The position numbers and the translations under genes were made by a program. This document shows, piece after piece, positions 8,920-17,605 of a DNA stretch of 64,000 bases; position 1 is the first letter of the stretch; the number at the start of each line of letters is the position of its first letter. The stretch comes from CAVSCD01 sp963726335. GTDB lineage: Bacteria; Acidobacteriota; Aminicenantia; Aminicenantales; UBA8522. The stretch covers positions 4,139-68,138 of the forward strand of contig CAVSCD010000001.1 in the NCBI GenBank assembly GCA_963726335.1, read 5' to 3'. Under the pieces are notes generated by a model. That model searched no databases, was not told the origin of the DNA, and saw only the letters and a list, made by a program, of their open reading frames with translations.

Positions 8920-10437
8920 TCAGGCATTCTGGCGGACAGCCTTCTCCAAGGCCTCCGCCTTCTCCTTGAGCTTCTCGATCATGGCCGAAGGGCTCCAGCT
9001 TTCCGGGCTCTGCCGGGGCGGGAATTCCGCCAGGGTTTGCATCCACTACGGCGACGAGCGCGCCGAAAGGCGCGAGGGCGAAGAGTCGGTCCGCGCGCCA
9101 GCGCTGGTAGCCCAGATCGCCGGAGACATCCGCATTCTCGAACGGATCGGACCTCAGATTGTGAAGCTTCGGGAAGCGCAGCGGGACAAACGGCTCCTGC
9201 CACGCCAGCAGTCCTTCCGCGCGTTGCTCCATGAAATGGCACTTCCACATCCCATACCGGATGGCCATCAGGTCGCCTTCGTCGCTCCAGTAGAGGATGC
9301 CCGGCCGCGGGTTCTTCTTCCACTTCGACCTTTCAAGAACGGAAGGAGGTTGTAGCCGTCAAGATGGACCTTGAAGGTCTTGTCCCCCGCCTTGTGGCCC
9401 TTCAGGCATTTCTCGACGATATCCGGTTCGCCCGCCGCGGCCACGAGCGTGGGCAGCATGTCCTGATGCGAGAAGATCTCGTTGCTGACGGTGCCGGGCT
9501 TAATCATTCCGGGCCAGCGGATCGCGCACGGCACGCGCCAGCCGCCCTCCCAATTCGTGTCCTTCTCGCCGCGGAACGGTGTCGTCCCGCCGTCGGGCCA
9601 GCTCAGCTCCTCGGCGCCGTTGTCGGTCGAGTACATGACGATCGTGTTATCGGCGATCCCCAGCTCGTCGAGCTTGGCCAGGAGCTGTCCGACGTGGCCG
9701 TCGTGCTCGACCATGCCGTCGGGATACACGCCCAGCCCCGTCTTGCCCTCGCTCTCCTTCTTCAGATGCGTCCAGACGTGCATCTTAGTGGAATTCCACC
9801 AGCAGAAGAACGGCTGGCCGGCCTTGTGTCTGGCGTTCGATGAAGTCCAGCGCGCCGGCCGTGATCTCCTCGTCCATGGTCTCCATGCGCTTCTTCGTCA
9901 GCGGGCCGGTATCCTCGATCGTCTGACCGCCCTTGCCGTCCGCTTGGCACTTGAAGAACGCCGCGCGGGCCGAACTTCTTCTTGAACTCGGGGTCTTTCG
10001 GGTAATCGGCGTTTTCCGGCTCTTCTTCGGCGTTCAAGTGGTAGAGATTGCCGAAGAACTCGTCGAACCCGTGCACCGTCGGCAGGAACTCGTCGCGGTC
10101 GCCGAGGTGATTCTTGCCGAACTGGCCGCACATGTAACCCAGCGGCTTGAGCAATTCGGCGATGGTCGGATCTTCCTTTTGGAGGCCGAGCTTCGCACCC
10201 GGGGAGCCCGACCTTGGTCAGACCGGTGCGGATCGGCGACTGGCCGGTGATGAACGCGGCCCGCCCCGCGGTGCAGCTCTGCTGCCCGTACCAGTCGGTG
10301 AACAGCGCGCCTTCCCGGGCGATGCGATCGATGTTCGGGGTCTTGTACCCCATGATGCCGTGGTTGTAGGCGCTGATGTTGAACCAGCCGATGTCGTCGC
10401 CCCAGATGATGAGAATATTCGGCTTTTTGTTCGCCAT
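8920..10437 (-). CDS. type I sulfatase (second), frameshifted
   Basis: About 506 codons from the ATG at 10437 (SD AAAGGAG). It has no signal peptide; the catalytic domain starts at once: MANKKPNILIIWGDDIGW. The formylglycine segment is QQSCTAGRAAFITGQSPIRT (C-x-A-x-R). Then come MCGQFGKNHLGDRDEFLPTV, DNTIVMYSTDNGAEELSWPD, GWRVPCAIRWPGMIKPG, and the C-terminal EFPPRQSPESWSPSAMIEKL ending ...AVRQNA at 8922-8920. Shifts lie near 10200, 9967, 9825, 9335 and 9050. The same C-terminal style (EFPPRQKPASFNLDGVM) occurs in sulfatase 4 at the right edge, so these two belong to one subfamily. It has its own promoter at 10507-10535. Confidence 0.85.
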
Positions 10438-10506
10438 GATCGTGCTCTCCTTTCTTTGTCCCCTATTCTTTTCCGTGGCCCACCAGCCCTCTCGTTTTCC
10501 GCGCCT

Positions 10507-10535
10507 ATTATCTTGTCGAACCCGGGAAAAGTCAA
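10507..10535 (-). promoter_or_regulatory. sigma70-like promoter of sulfatase 2, without the palindrome
   Basis: Minus-strand TTGACT (10535-10530), 17-nt spacer, GATAAT (10512-10507), 70 bp upstream of the sulfatase ATG. The sequence upstream of the -35 has no GGAC/GTCC arms, a useful contrast with the palindrome promoters. Confidence 0.6.
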
Positions 10536-10561
10536 CGCGATCGCGGCCGGGCGGATTGTGC

Positions 10562-11427
10562 TTAGCCGGCTTCTTCCCCCTTTTCCCGGCCACCTTCAAG
10601 ACCGCCATGAGCAACAAATTGGCGGGAGCCATGACGGAGGCGAAGACCACGAGCGGCGTCAGAACGGGGAGATCGGGAAAGCTCCTGGCCGCGATGCCCA
10701 TGGCCAAAGCGACGTTGCGCATGCTGCTGGCGGTGGCCAAGACCGCCCGCGTCCCCTTCCGCGGCCCCCCGAGGATCCAGCCGATGAGCATCGAAACGAG
10801 AATGAGAAGGATGACACCGATGAGCACCCTCGCGCCGCTCTCGGCCTTCGCCCACTTCGTTAGGGCCTGGGTTTTGACTATGACGCCGATGAAGGCCAGG
10901 GTCGCGATCCAGGTGATCGGCCCCGCCAACTTGCGGGCGACCGCCTCGGCCTTTTCGTTGACGACCATCCCCAGGACAAGCGGGAGGATCGCAAAGAGTA
11001 TCAGATACAGAGCGGCATTCAGGTAAGGGACGGTCAGCGTCAGGCCCTTGGGGAGGGCGAACGAGATGAGGAACGGGGAAACTATGACCGAGAGGAACGA
11101 GAGCAGGAAAGCCGTCGCGCCGGAGTAGGCGAGTATTTTCTCTTCGCGCGTTTTCGTCAGGAACTGGAGCGCGCCCAATCCGCCCGGGGCGCAGGACAAG
11201 AGGATGAGCGCCAGCGCGTTCTCCGGCTTCAGCGCGAAGGTCTTGGCGGCCAGGACGCCCACGGCCGGGATCAGGAGGAAATTGACGATGAGCGTCCGCA
11301 CGAGCCAGCTCCTGTCGCGGACGACCGCCAGGAGATCGTCCTTGTTGATCTTCAGCCCGATGCCCAGCATCGAGCCCGCGAGAAAGGTATAGAAAAGGGT
11401 TTTCGTCAGCGTGTCCAGGAGAAACAC
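10562..11427 (-). CDS. bile acid:sodium symporter (BASS) family transporter
   Basis: About 290 aa with 9-10 hydrophobic segments. Landmarks: FYTFLAGSMLGIGLKIN, NALALILLSCAPGGLGALQF (the conserved CAPGG signature), VIVSPFLISFALPKG, LATASSMRNVALAMGIAARS (second conserved crossing region) and LVVFASVMAPANLLLMA. I chose the GTG at 11427 because AGGAGG lies 5 nt upstream; an in-frame GTG at 11433 overlaps that site. As written, the frame has no stop before the downstream sulfatase and reads straight into it. A one-base change in the G/A run before 10564 would give the stop at 10562-10564, which I used. Third gene of the DUF202/ZIP operon. Substrate unknown. Confidence 0.75.
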
Positions 11428-11459
11428 ATCCACCTCCTTCTATTATCTTGTTTTATAGC

Positions 11460-12209
11460 TCACGATAGAACGATAAGCAGGACCGTATAGAAGGCCCCTC
11501 CGAAAAGAAACGACAGGATCCGGCTCTCTTGCTCTTTGGGCAATTCCGAGGCGATGGCGTTCAGGATGATCCCGCCCGATATGAATCCCAGGAGGGCCGC
11601 CGTGAAGAAGGGGCTGAATTCCACGAGTATCCCCGCTGCCCAGCCCGCCAGGGGGGCGACGGCGAAGGCGTAACGGGCCGAACGCTTGTACCACGTACCG
11701 TATTCGCGAAAAAGCGTGTAGTCCAGAGAGAGGAAGTGGAGGCCCAGGGCGACCGCGAAGAGGGTGATCGGAGCCGATCCTTCTTCGAGGCTCCGGACCG
11801 CCAGGTAGCCGACCAGCCACACGTAGATGAGGAAGGCGCCGGTATGGAGCGAACGGCGGAGACGGTTGTCTTCGCCGTGCACCGCTTCGGAGCCGCCGGG
11901 GTGGCCGGCGTGCGCGATCATCTGCCCGAGAGCGTAGAAGAACATGAACCCGATGAGGGTCGCCAAATAGACCCTCAAGGCGGAAAAGGGGAGGGCCATT
12001 CGGGCCTCGTCATGGCCGAGGACCTCTCTCGCGGCCTCGAGCTCGGGCAGCAGATGGACGAAGACGTAGGCGATCGTCACCCCGGCCCCGAAAGACAGGA
12101 CCCTTCGCTTGTGGCGGCGGAGGGATTCGGGTAGCAAGACGTTGCTGCCAAAGAGGAAGATGGCCGAAAACACGAGGGCCGCGGCCAGCGGTCCGATCTC
12201 GAACGGCAT
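11460..12209 (-). CDS. ZIP-like metal transporter family membrane protein
   Basis: 249 aa, eight hydrophobic segments. Features of the ZIP fold: the helix FGAGVTIAYVFVHLLPELE with its His near the end, a His-rich loop (AHAGHPGGSEAVHGEDN), and helix GFISGGIILNAIASELPKEQ, which matches the G-x-x-x-x-N-x-x-x-E-x-P pattern of ZIP helix V-VI. The canonical HxxxHE pair is incomplete, so transport of zinc or other divalent metals is only likely. It lies 9 bp after the DUF202 gene and 32 bp before the BASS gene, so it is the middle gene of a three-gene operon. Confidence 0.65.
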   Translation of the reverse strand: MPFEIGPLAAALVFSAIFLFGSNVLLPESLRRHKRRVLSFGAGVTIAYVFVHLLPELEAAREVLGHDEARMALPFSALRVYLATLIGFMFFYALGQMIAHAGHPGGSEAVHGEDNRLRRSLHTGAFLIYVWLVGYLAVRSLEEGSAPITLFAVALGLHFLSLDYTLFREYGTWYKRSARYAFAVAPLAGWAAGILVEFSPFFTAALLGFISGGIILNAIASELPKEQESRILSFLFGGAFYTVLLIVLS

Positions 12210-12218
12210 GGCGGACTC

Positions 12219-12650
12219 CTAAAAAAGCTCTGCTTTGAGGATGATACTAACGAACAGCCACAGGCCGAAGATGAAGATCAGGCCGGACAGGATGATCGGG
12301 AACTTTCTGATGGCGGCCCCGAACTTCTTCCGGAGGTGGCTGGCCTGACTCCAGTATTCGACGCCGCCCATGAGCGTCGAGAGGGTGCCCAGGCCGATCA
12401 GGAACAGGCCGATGTTCCGCGGCCCCTTGACGCTCAGGGTGAGCTGGATGCCCTCTTTGAGCATCGCCTGGAGGACTTTGTAGATGGTGAACCCGAAACC
12501 GATCATGGACAGGCCGGTGCGGGTCCAGGCCATGGAAGTCCGTTCGGCCGCCATCAAGCTCCCGTCAACGGCGAGGTCGGTGCGATCCTTGGCGAGGTCC
12601 GTGCGCTTCTGGGCGAGGACATCGCCGAGCTTGGGTTCTGGTGTGCTCAT
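12219..12650 (-). CDS. DUF202 (YidH-like) small membrane protein
   Basis: 143 aa from the ATG at 12650 (MSTPEPKLGDVLAQKRTDLA). The family signature is visible: DGSLMAAERTSMAWTRTGLS (A-x-ER-T-x-x-A-W-x-R-T), followed by three transmembrane helices (SMIGFGFTIYKVLQAM, IGLFLIGLGTLSTLMGGV, IILSGLIFIFGLWLFVSII). Function in bacteria is unknown; the domain is often compared with the VTC/DUF202 membrane module. First gene of the operon driven by the palindrome promoter at 12710-12753. A second member of the family lies at 63222-63647. Confidence 0.8.
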   Translation of the reverse strand: MSTPEPKLGDVLAQKRTDLAKDRTDLAVDGSLMAAERTSMAWTRTGLSMIGFGFTIYKVLQAMLKEGIQLTLSVKGPRNIGLFLIGLGTLSTLMGGVEYWSQASHLRKKFGAAIRKFPIILSGLIFIFGLWLFVSIILKAELF

Positions 12651-12709
12651 CGCGGGTTCACTCCTGAGTGAGTATCCTTTTTTCGCGCCGACAGGCGGCA
12701 CCTGATCTC

Positions 12710-12753
12710 ATTCTAGACAAAATTGAGGCTTTGGCAATAGGACCTTAGTCCAA
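12710..12753 (-). promoter_or_regulatory. palindrome-containing promoter of the DUF202-ZIP-BASS operon
   Basis: Minus strand: TTGGAC-TAAG-GTCCTA (12753-12738) directly abuts TTGCCA (12737-12732); 16-nt spacer; TAGAAT (12715-12710). It starts about 60 bp upstream of the DUF202 ATG. Confidence 0.65.
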
Positions 12754-12860
12754 GACCGACGGAACCTGTTCCCGGCTCTCGGGCGCGGTTTCGAAATAAG
12801 AAAGCGCCCGCGGAGGGCGGCAAGTCTTTCCCCGCCCTCCGCGAGCTCCTGAACGAGAGC

Positions 12861-13886
12861 TTACTTTGTCTTGACGGCGTACGGGTTGCCGCCGAGGGCG
12901 TTCGAGATGTCGGCGATCGCCCGCTGGGCGCGAATGCTGTTGCCCGCGTCGTCGAGAGGCGGCGAGATGACCGCGATCCCGAATTTTCCGGGTGAGACGG
13001 CGATGATGCCGCCGCCCACGCCGCTCTTGCCGGGGAGGCCGGTGTGGTAGAGCCACTTGCCCGAATCGTCATACAGCCCGGCGATGGCCATTACGGCCAG
13101 GATGCCGGGGATGTTCGTGGGCTTGATGACCTGCTTGCCGGTCACGGGGTTCTTCCCTCCGTTGGCCAGCGTGCCCGCCATCATCGCCAAGTCCTTCGCG
13201 TTGACGCTCACCGAACAGGCCTCGGTGTAGATATCGGTGGCCCGCATCGGCTCCGACTTGATCCACTCATAGGCGTACATCAAGTAGCCGATGGCCTGGT
13301 TGCGCTGGTTGGTGTCGGATTCCGACTTGAAAACCTCCTGGTTGACGCCGAGGGAACGTCCGGCGCAATCGGAATAGAAGCCCAGGAGGCTCTTCCAGAT
13401 CTCGGCTCTGTTTTTGCCCTGGACCATGCTGGCGGCGACGATCGCGCCGGGGTTGACCAGGGGGTTGATCTCGGGGTTTTTCAGCAGCTTCTGGGACCAC
13501 TCGACGGCCACGATCGAGTTGAAGCGCATGCCGGTCGGGTCGACGCCGATCGTCTTCTCGATAGCGTCCGGTCCCTGTTCCTCCATGACCTTGGCCATCG
13601 TGAACACCTTGCAGATGGACTGGATGGAGACTTCGGACTTGATGTCGCCGGTGGTGTAGACTTTGCCGTCAGGGGTGACGAGGGCGATTCCGAAGATCTT
13701 CGGGTCGACCTTGGCCAGGGCCGGGATGTAGTCGGCATTCTTGCCTTCGGCGAGGTCCTTGTACTTCGCATAGGCTGCCTGCAGGGCGGCGTTGATGTCC
13801 GTCTCGGACTGGGCGGCCAGGGGCGTGAAGGTCAGCGCCAGACCGATGAGAGCCGAAAAAAGGAAAGAGACTCCGCGTCGATTCAT
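12861..13886 (-). CDS. glsA: glutaminase A with signal peptide
   Basis: 341 aa. A signal peptide (MNRRGVSFLFSALIGLALTF ... AQSE) is followed by a complete glutaminase domain: YIPALAKVDPKIFGIALV, the serine-beta-lactamase-like S-x-x-K (VSIQSICKVFTMAKVMEEQG), GMRFNSIVAVE, PLVNPGAIVAASMVQG, ATDIYTEACSVSVNAKDLAM, MAGTLANGGKNPVTG and the Gly-rich GKSGVGGGIIAVSPGKFGIA. It converts L-glutamine to glutamate and ammonia. The signal peptide means it acts outside the cytoplasm, which suggests scavenging of external glutamine rather than nitrogen assimilation. Its ATG overlaps the porin stop (ATGA), so it is coupled to the porin. Confidence 0.93.
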   Translation of the reverse strand: MNRRGVSFLFSALIGLALTFTPLAAQSETDINAALQAAYAKYKDLAEGKNADYIPALAKVDPKIFGIALVTPDGKVYTTGDIKSEVSIQSICKVFTMAKVMEEQGPDAIEKTIGVDPTGMRFNSIVAVEWSQKLLKNPEINPLVNPGAIVAASMVQGKNRAEIWKSLLGFYSDCAGRSLGVNQEVFKSESDTNQRNQAIGYLMYAYEWIKSEPMRATDIYTEACSVSVNAKDLAMMAGTLANGGKNPVTGKQVIKPTNIPGILAVMAIAGLYDDSGKWLYHTGLPGKSGVGGGIIAVSPGKFGIAVISPPLDDAGNSIRAQRAIADISNALGGNPYAVKTK

Positions 13887-15190
13887 GATTTTCCTCCTAT
13901 CGAAGTTTTAAAGCTGAATTTTGCCGAAAACTGGATGCGGACATCGTCCACGCTCCAGCCGTCCTTGAAATTCTCGCGCCGCACCCACTGGAGCTCGGGG
14001 CCCAGGAAGAAATTGGACGTCGGGTAGTAGAGGAAATTCACGAGCGCGTATTGGCCCGTTTTGAAGGCACTGGGAGCCTGGCCGTCCGAGTTCGTGATAT
14101 CGAGGTAGGAGTAGCCGATCGTGCTCGTCCACTTGTCGTTCCAGGTGTGATCATAGAACGCAACCATGGTGAAGATGGGCAGCGCCACGCCGACGATGGG
14201 GGTTATCGGGTTGGAGAAGTTGTTCTCGATCCCGACATCCACGGGCGCATCGTTCATGTAGTTCTGGATGCCCTCGCCGTAAAGCAGGGAGGCTCGGACT
14301 GTGTCCTTGGCGATCTTGTAATTGCCGCTGAGGTGGAGGCCCCAACCGGTGGCTTTGCCCGAAAGATCAAACTGGTCGTCGTTCATGTCGTCCCACTGCA
14401 TCCGGCGCAGCATCCCGGCGAACTGGATATGGCCCCACTTGCCGCTCCTCCGGACTTGCGCCGAGAAGTCCGGCAGGGGGAAACGCGCCTTGACGCCCTC
14501 GAGCTCAACGCGGTCCTGATAGATGCCCTGGTCGGCGCTCGCGCCCGGGCGCTCGAGGGCGAAGGTCACGGTCGTATCGCCCATGATCGGCATCCAACGG
14601 ACCTGCACATTGCGGAAAAAGACCATGCCGTTCGGGCCCCAGTACTCGACCGAGTTGGGGAAGACGTCCGGGTCCATGAATGGAGACCACGTTTGTCCGG
14701 CCCCGAAATGGCCGAGTTCCCCGTACGCGTGACGCAGGCGGAACGTCGTCTGACCGGCGTCTGTGCCCGTTCCGAACAGCTCGAACTCGAAGGTTGTCCT
14801 CAACTCGCCCAGACTCGTGGGGATGAAGCCCTTGAAGCCCAGGCGGCTCTGCCGAACGCCGGCGAAGAAGCGGCCGTCTTTGCCGAATTCATCCTTGTAC
14901 GCCGGAAGCTTGGTGGGCCGGGCGACGTCGAACCAGTCCGGATGGCTCTGGCCGGTCTCGTAGCCCATGTCCAGCATGGCGGCGCCGTAGATGTCCAGCC
15001 GGGGCTTGGCCTCGGTCGCGGCTTCCTGCGTGGCCGTGGCGACCGTCGCTTTGGTTTCGGCCGCCGGCTTGGGCTTTGTCGCATCGCTTGTCCCGTCGGC
15101 CCACACTGCCGGGAAGAAGGCCAGGCCAAGCGCTGCGACCATCAACAGCCGGAGGCCGGGGTGGCCTCTATGTCGCGATTTCTTTCTCAT
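13883..15190 (-). CDS. DcaP-type outer-membrane porin
   Basis: About 435 aa from the ATG at 15190 (SD AAAGGAG 6 nt upstream), MRKKSRHRGHPGLRLLMVAA with a cleavable signal. A low-complexity Lys/Ala/Thr linker (about 30-60) is a likely periplasmic coiled region. The barrel follows: LDIYGAAMLDMGYETG, QSRLGFKGFIPTSLGELRTT, FRLRHAYGELGHFGAGQTWS, PNSVEYWGPNGMVFFRNVQV and the final strands FFLGPELQWVRRENFKDGWS and IQFSAKFSF. The R-LGF-G and QTWS patterns match trimeric DcaP-like porins for small carboxylates and amino-acid-like substrates. It sits between an amidohydrolase and glsA, so it could admit glutamine or amide substrates. Confidence 0.8.
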   Translation of the reverse strand: MRKKSRHRGHPGLRLLMVAALGLAFFPAVWADGTSDATKPKPAAETKATVATATQEAATEAKPRLDIYGAAMLDMGYETGQSHPDWFDVARPTKLPAYKDEFGKDGRFFAGVRQSRLGFKGFIPTSLGELRTTFEFELFGTGTDAGQTTFRLRHAYGELGHFGAGQTWSPFMDPDVFPNSVEYWGPNGMVFFRNVQVRWMPIMGDTTVTFALERPGASADQGIYQDRVELEGVKARFPLPDFSAQVRRSGKWGHIQFAGMLRRMQWDDMNDDQFDLSGKATGWGLHLSGNYKIAKDTVRASLLYGEGIQNYMNDAPVDVGIENNFSNPITPIVGVALPIFTMVAFYDHTWNDKWTSTIGYSYLDITNSDGQAPSAFKTGQYALVNFLYYPTSNFFLGPELQWVRRENFKDGWSVDDVRIQFSAKFSFKTSIGGKS

Positions 15191-15237
15191 GTTTTCTCCT
15201 TTCACAAATCCCTGTTCCAAAGATGATTCTTCATCGT

Positions 15238-16338
15238 TCATTTATTAGGAACGTTCGCCTTCTCCCAGGCCCTGACCCGGCGGCGGGCCTCGTCGAAGAG
15301 GCGCTCGTAGTTGCCCTTTCTGACCTTCTCGCTCGCCTCGGGCGTCAGCTTGGCGAAGAGAGGCGCGTAGAGGTCATATGTCTTCAGGTATTTGGCCTGA
15401 TCGGTCGGGGCGACTTCGTCGGTTCCGAACAGGAAGCGGTCGGGGAAGCGGTTGACGAGGTCGGCCCCCCTCCGGATCGTCTCCGGCGTCGCGACCAGGT
15501 ATTTCGCCGCTTCGTCCCAAGAGATATCAAAATACACATGGCTGAGCGCGGGGTTGTTGAGGGCCCGCTCGATGATGCCGATCTGGTCCTGCACCGGACG
15601 GACGACCCGCCCCACGCCGATGTGCGCCCAGATGATGGTCGTCTTCGGGTGCCGCAGGAAGAGGTCTCTCAGCTGGAGGAGCTGGTACGGCTCCTGGTTC
15701 GGCTTCGGGAAAGGCACATCGGCGTCGCTGTGAAGCAGCACGACGAGCCCCGCCTCGCCGGCGAAGTCGAACAACCGGTCGAGGGCCGCATCCGTGAGGC
15801 TGGCCGGCCCGCCGGCGATCTTGGCGGACACGAACTCTTTATGGATCGTGAACTCGCCGATCCCCGAAAAGACCCCCGGAAATGTCTTCAGCACCCGGCG
15901 GACGTGGTCCGTCGCGTACATGTCGAGCGGATTGAAGCCGGTGATCATCGGGTCGAACCGCGCCTGGTCCTTCGGAGGCAGCGACTTGTACTGCATGGCG
16001 ATAAAGGCGTCCGTGAACGAGTAGTAGTAGAGGGGAGCGTCCGTCTGCAGGTAATAGGTCGGCGCATAATCGCCCGTGTTCGTGAACGACCACATCTGCT
16101 GCAGGGGAAGACCGAACAGGGTCGCCCGGCCCACCTTCGTGCCCATGACCTTCAGGAAGTCGCGGATGTCCGGGCCCTCCTGGATATAGTTCGTCAAGTG
16201 GACGTGGCCGTCGTGGACCGCGTAACTTGACCAATCGCGAGCTGGCGTCTGGGCGGCCAGCGGGCTCGATCCTGCCAGTCCGAGGATAAGCGCGCCAGCC
16301 AGCACCCCGAGAGACCGCATGTTCTTTGCGCGGACCAT
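15238..16338 (-). CDS. exported amidohydrolase (TIM-barrel, amidohydrolase-2 family)
   Basis: About 366 aa from the ATG at 16338 (SD GGAGG). A signal peptide (MVRAKNMRSLGVLAGALILG ... AAQTP) precedes the barrel. Metal-site motifs in order: AVHDGHVHLTNYIQEG (HxH), GIGEFTIHKEF, LVVLLHSDADVPFPK, TIIWAHIGVGRVVRP, HVYFDISWDEAAKYL and the catalytic aspartate region DRFLFGTDEVAP. This is the decarboxylase/hydrolase type of the amidohydrolase superfamily. It lies 47 bp upstream of the porin, giving the operon amidohydrolase-porin-glsA. Substrate unknown; a periplasmic C-N or C-C bond hydrolase is likely. Confidence 0.85.
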   Translation of the reverse strand: MVRAKNMRSLGVLAGALILGLAGSSPLAAQTPARDWSSYAVHDGHVHLTNYIQEGPDIRDFLKVMGTKVGRATLFGLPLQQMWSFTNTGDYAPTYYLQTDAPLYYYSFTDAFIAMQYKSLPPKDQARFDPMITGFNPLDMYATDHVRRVLKTFPGVFSGIGEFTIHKEFVSAKIAGGPASLTDAALDRLFDFAGEAGLVVLLHSDADVPFPKPNQEPYQLLQLRDLFLRHPKTTIIWAHIGVGRVVRPVQDQIGIIERALNNPALSHVYFDISWDEAAKYLVATPETIRRGADLVNRFPDRFLFGTDEVAPTDQAKYLKTYDLYAPLFAKLTPEASEKVRKGNYERLFDEARRRVRAWEKANVPNK

Positions 16339-16580
16339 GCTCAACCTCCTCCGCCTCAGAAGAATACCGATGCCGCTGTCCCGTCCCGGCTTTATCGGGA
16401 GACGATGCCTGCGGCGAGGAGACTGCCGGAGCATTCGCGTCCCCGGATTTCTTCTCTTCCGGCGCCGCCGTACCACCCGGGGCGGCCTGGCTGGAAGGCA
16501 GGGGAGCCGTCTATGACATGAAGACCTCAGGCGCGGCCGGCAAGCCGGGGTTGGCCGGTTCGTGAGGGATAATCCGTTTC

Positions 16581-16673
16581 TTACTTATGCACCAATTCCA
16601 TCAGAGAATCCGCGGCAAAGGGTTTCTGCAAGATATCCCGCGGCGCCATTCTGCATGGCCAGGTCCCGCGCCG
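16581..16673 (-). pseudogene. C-terminal remnant of a response-regulator receiver domain
   Basis: In the 340-bp gap upstream of the amidohydrolase the minus strand reads DLAMQNGAAGYL and, after a one-base shift, KPFAADSLMELVHK and a stop at 16583-16581. 'GAxGYLxKPF...L...V' is the end of a CheY-like receiver, including its conserved Lys-Pro. No phospho-acceptor part is left. The rest of the gap (16339-16580) shows no gene. Confidence 0.5.
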
Positions 16674-16677
16674 CCGA

Positions 16678-17301
16678 TCACTTGAAAACGCCGGCTTTGT
16701 TCATCTCCCAAGCCGCGGCGGCCACGAGGTCCTTGACGAACGAGGCCACCTGGGAAGGGTTCGTCGTCCGGCTGCGGCCCGACCAGACCAGTTCGTTATG
16801 CTTGAGCGAGTAAACAAGAGTTTCGACGACGATGATGGTGTCCGTAGTGACATACGAGCTCGCGTAAGGAGCGCCCCAGCCATAGCCATAGTAGCCGCCC
16901 CAGTATCCTCCATAATGGGGTCCCGCGTACATTGAAGCCGTCGTCACCGAAGTCTGCTCGTCGACCGCCACCGGGCGCATAACGACCACCCCGACGGCGC
17001 CGGACTTTTCGAAGGCGGCTTTGGCCAGCGCTTCGTCCTCCACGCCGGGCGGCAGGAGCGTGTAGCTCGGCACGCCGATGGAGCCGCGTTTGGTCAGCTC
17101 GGCCGCCAGCGTGTCTTCGGCGTCGTGCCGGATATATTTATCTTTGGCCACGACACAGGCGATGACGGTCTGGCCTTTCGCCCTCTCTATCGCGGGCAGG
17201 TTCGGGTTCGCCCAGGTCGAGACAAAGGACGTGCCCGCCGCGCACGCCGCCAGGATCAGCGCGAGACCGACGAGCGCCGCCGAATTGACTTTGTGAGACA
17301 T
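16678..17301 (-). CDS. lipoprotein, DUF4136-like
   Basis: 207 aa. A signal with lipobox (SAALVGLALILAACAAG) makes it a lipoprotein. The mature part starts TSFVSTWANPNLPAIERAKG, then KYIRHDAEDTLAAELTKRGS, a Gly/Tyr-rich loop (GPHYGGYWGGYYGYGWG) and VVETLVYSLKHNELVWSGRS with a final amphipathic helix. This order (stress-like 'W-ANP', degenerate TolB-like fold, 'L-vWsg-s-t-nP') is typical of DUF4136 and relatives. SD GGAGGAAACG precedes the ATG. Expressed from the palindrome promoter 17364-17408. Confidence 0.75.
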   Translation of the reverse strand: MSHKVNSAALVGLALILAACAAGTSFVSTWANPNLPAIERAKGQTVIACVVAKDKYIRHDAEDTLAAELTKRGSIGVPSYTLLPPGVEDEALAKAAFEKSGAVGVVVMRPVAVDEQTSVTTASMYAGPHYGGYWGGYYGYGWGAPYASSYVTTDTIIVVETLVYSLKHNELVWSGRSRTTNPSQVASFVKDLVAAAAWEMNKAGVFK

Positions 17302-17363
17302 CGTTTCCTCCTCCGTTCTAAAGAGCCTTAACGTTATTTCCGGATTTCGGGTCCTTCGCTCCG

Positions 17364-17408
17364 ATTCTATGGCTTGCGGAAATATCCGTCAATGGGACCT
17401 TAGGCCAG
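17364..17408 (-). promoter_or_regulatory. palindrome-containing promoter of the DUF4136 lipoprotein
   Basis: Minus strand: CTGGCC-TAAG-GTCCCA (17408-17393) abuts a consensus-like TTGACG (17392-17387); 17-nt spacer; TAGAAT (17369-17364). The 17302-17605 gap also holds the opposing promoter of the mltF-like gene and nothing else. Confidence 0.75.
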
Positions 17409-17501
17409 CCCGAAGTCGGGACGGCGCGGATCAAATTTCGACGCCGGCTTCGAGCGGTTTTCCCGGCGTTGTCCCATTTCCGAGATCGAGCCGCGGGATT
17501 C

Positions 17502-17531
17502 TTGACAACCTCTCGGGAGGCGGTTTATCAT
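17502..17531 (+). promoter_or_regulatory. sigma70-like promoter of the MltF-like gene, without palindrome
   Basis: TTGACA (17502-17507), 18-nt spacer, TATCAT (17526-17531), about 75 bp before the ATG at 17606. An inverted repeat CCTCTCGGGAGG lies inside the spacer, but there are no GGAC/GTCC arms at the -35. Confidence 0.6.
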
Positions 17532-17605
17532 CCGCGATAAGATCGGCTTCTTGTGATTTCAGGTTCCGAACATTTTCGAGGCCCACGACGGCCTGGAGGG
17601 AATCC

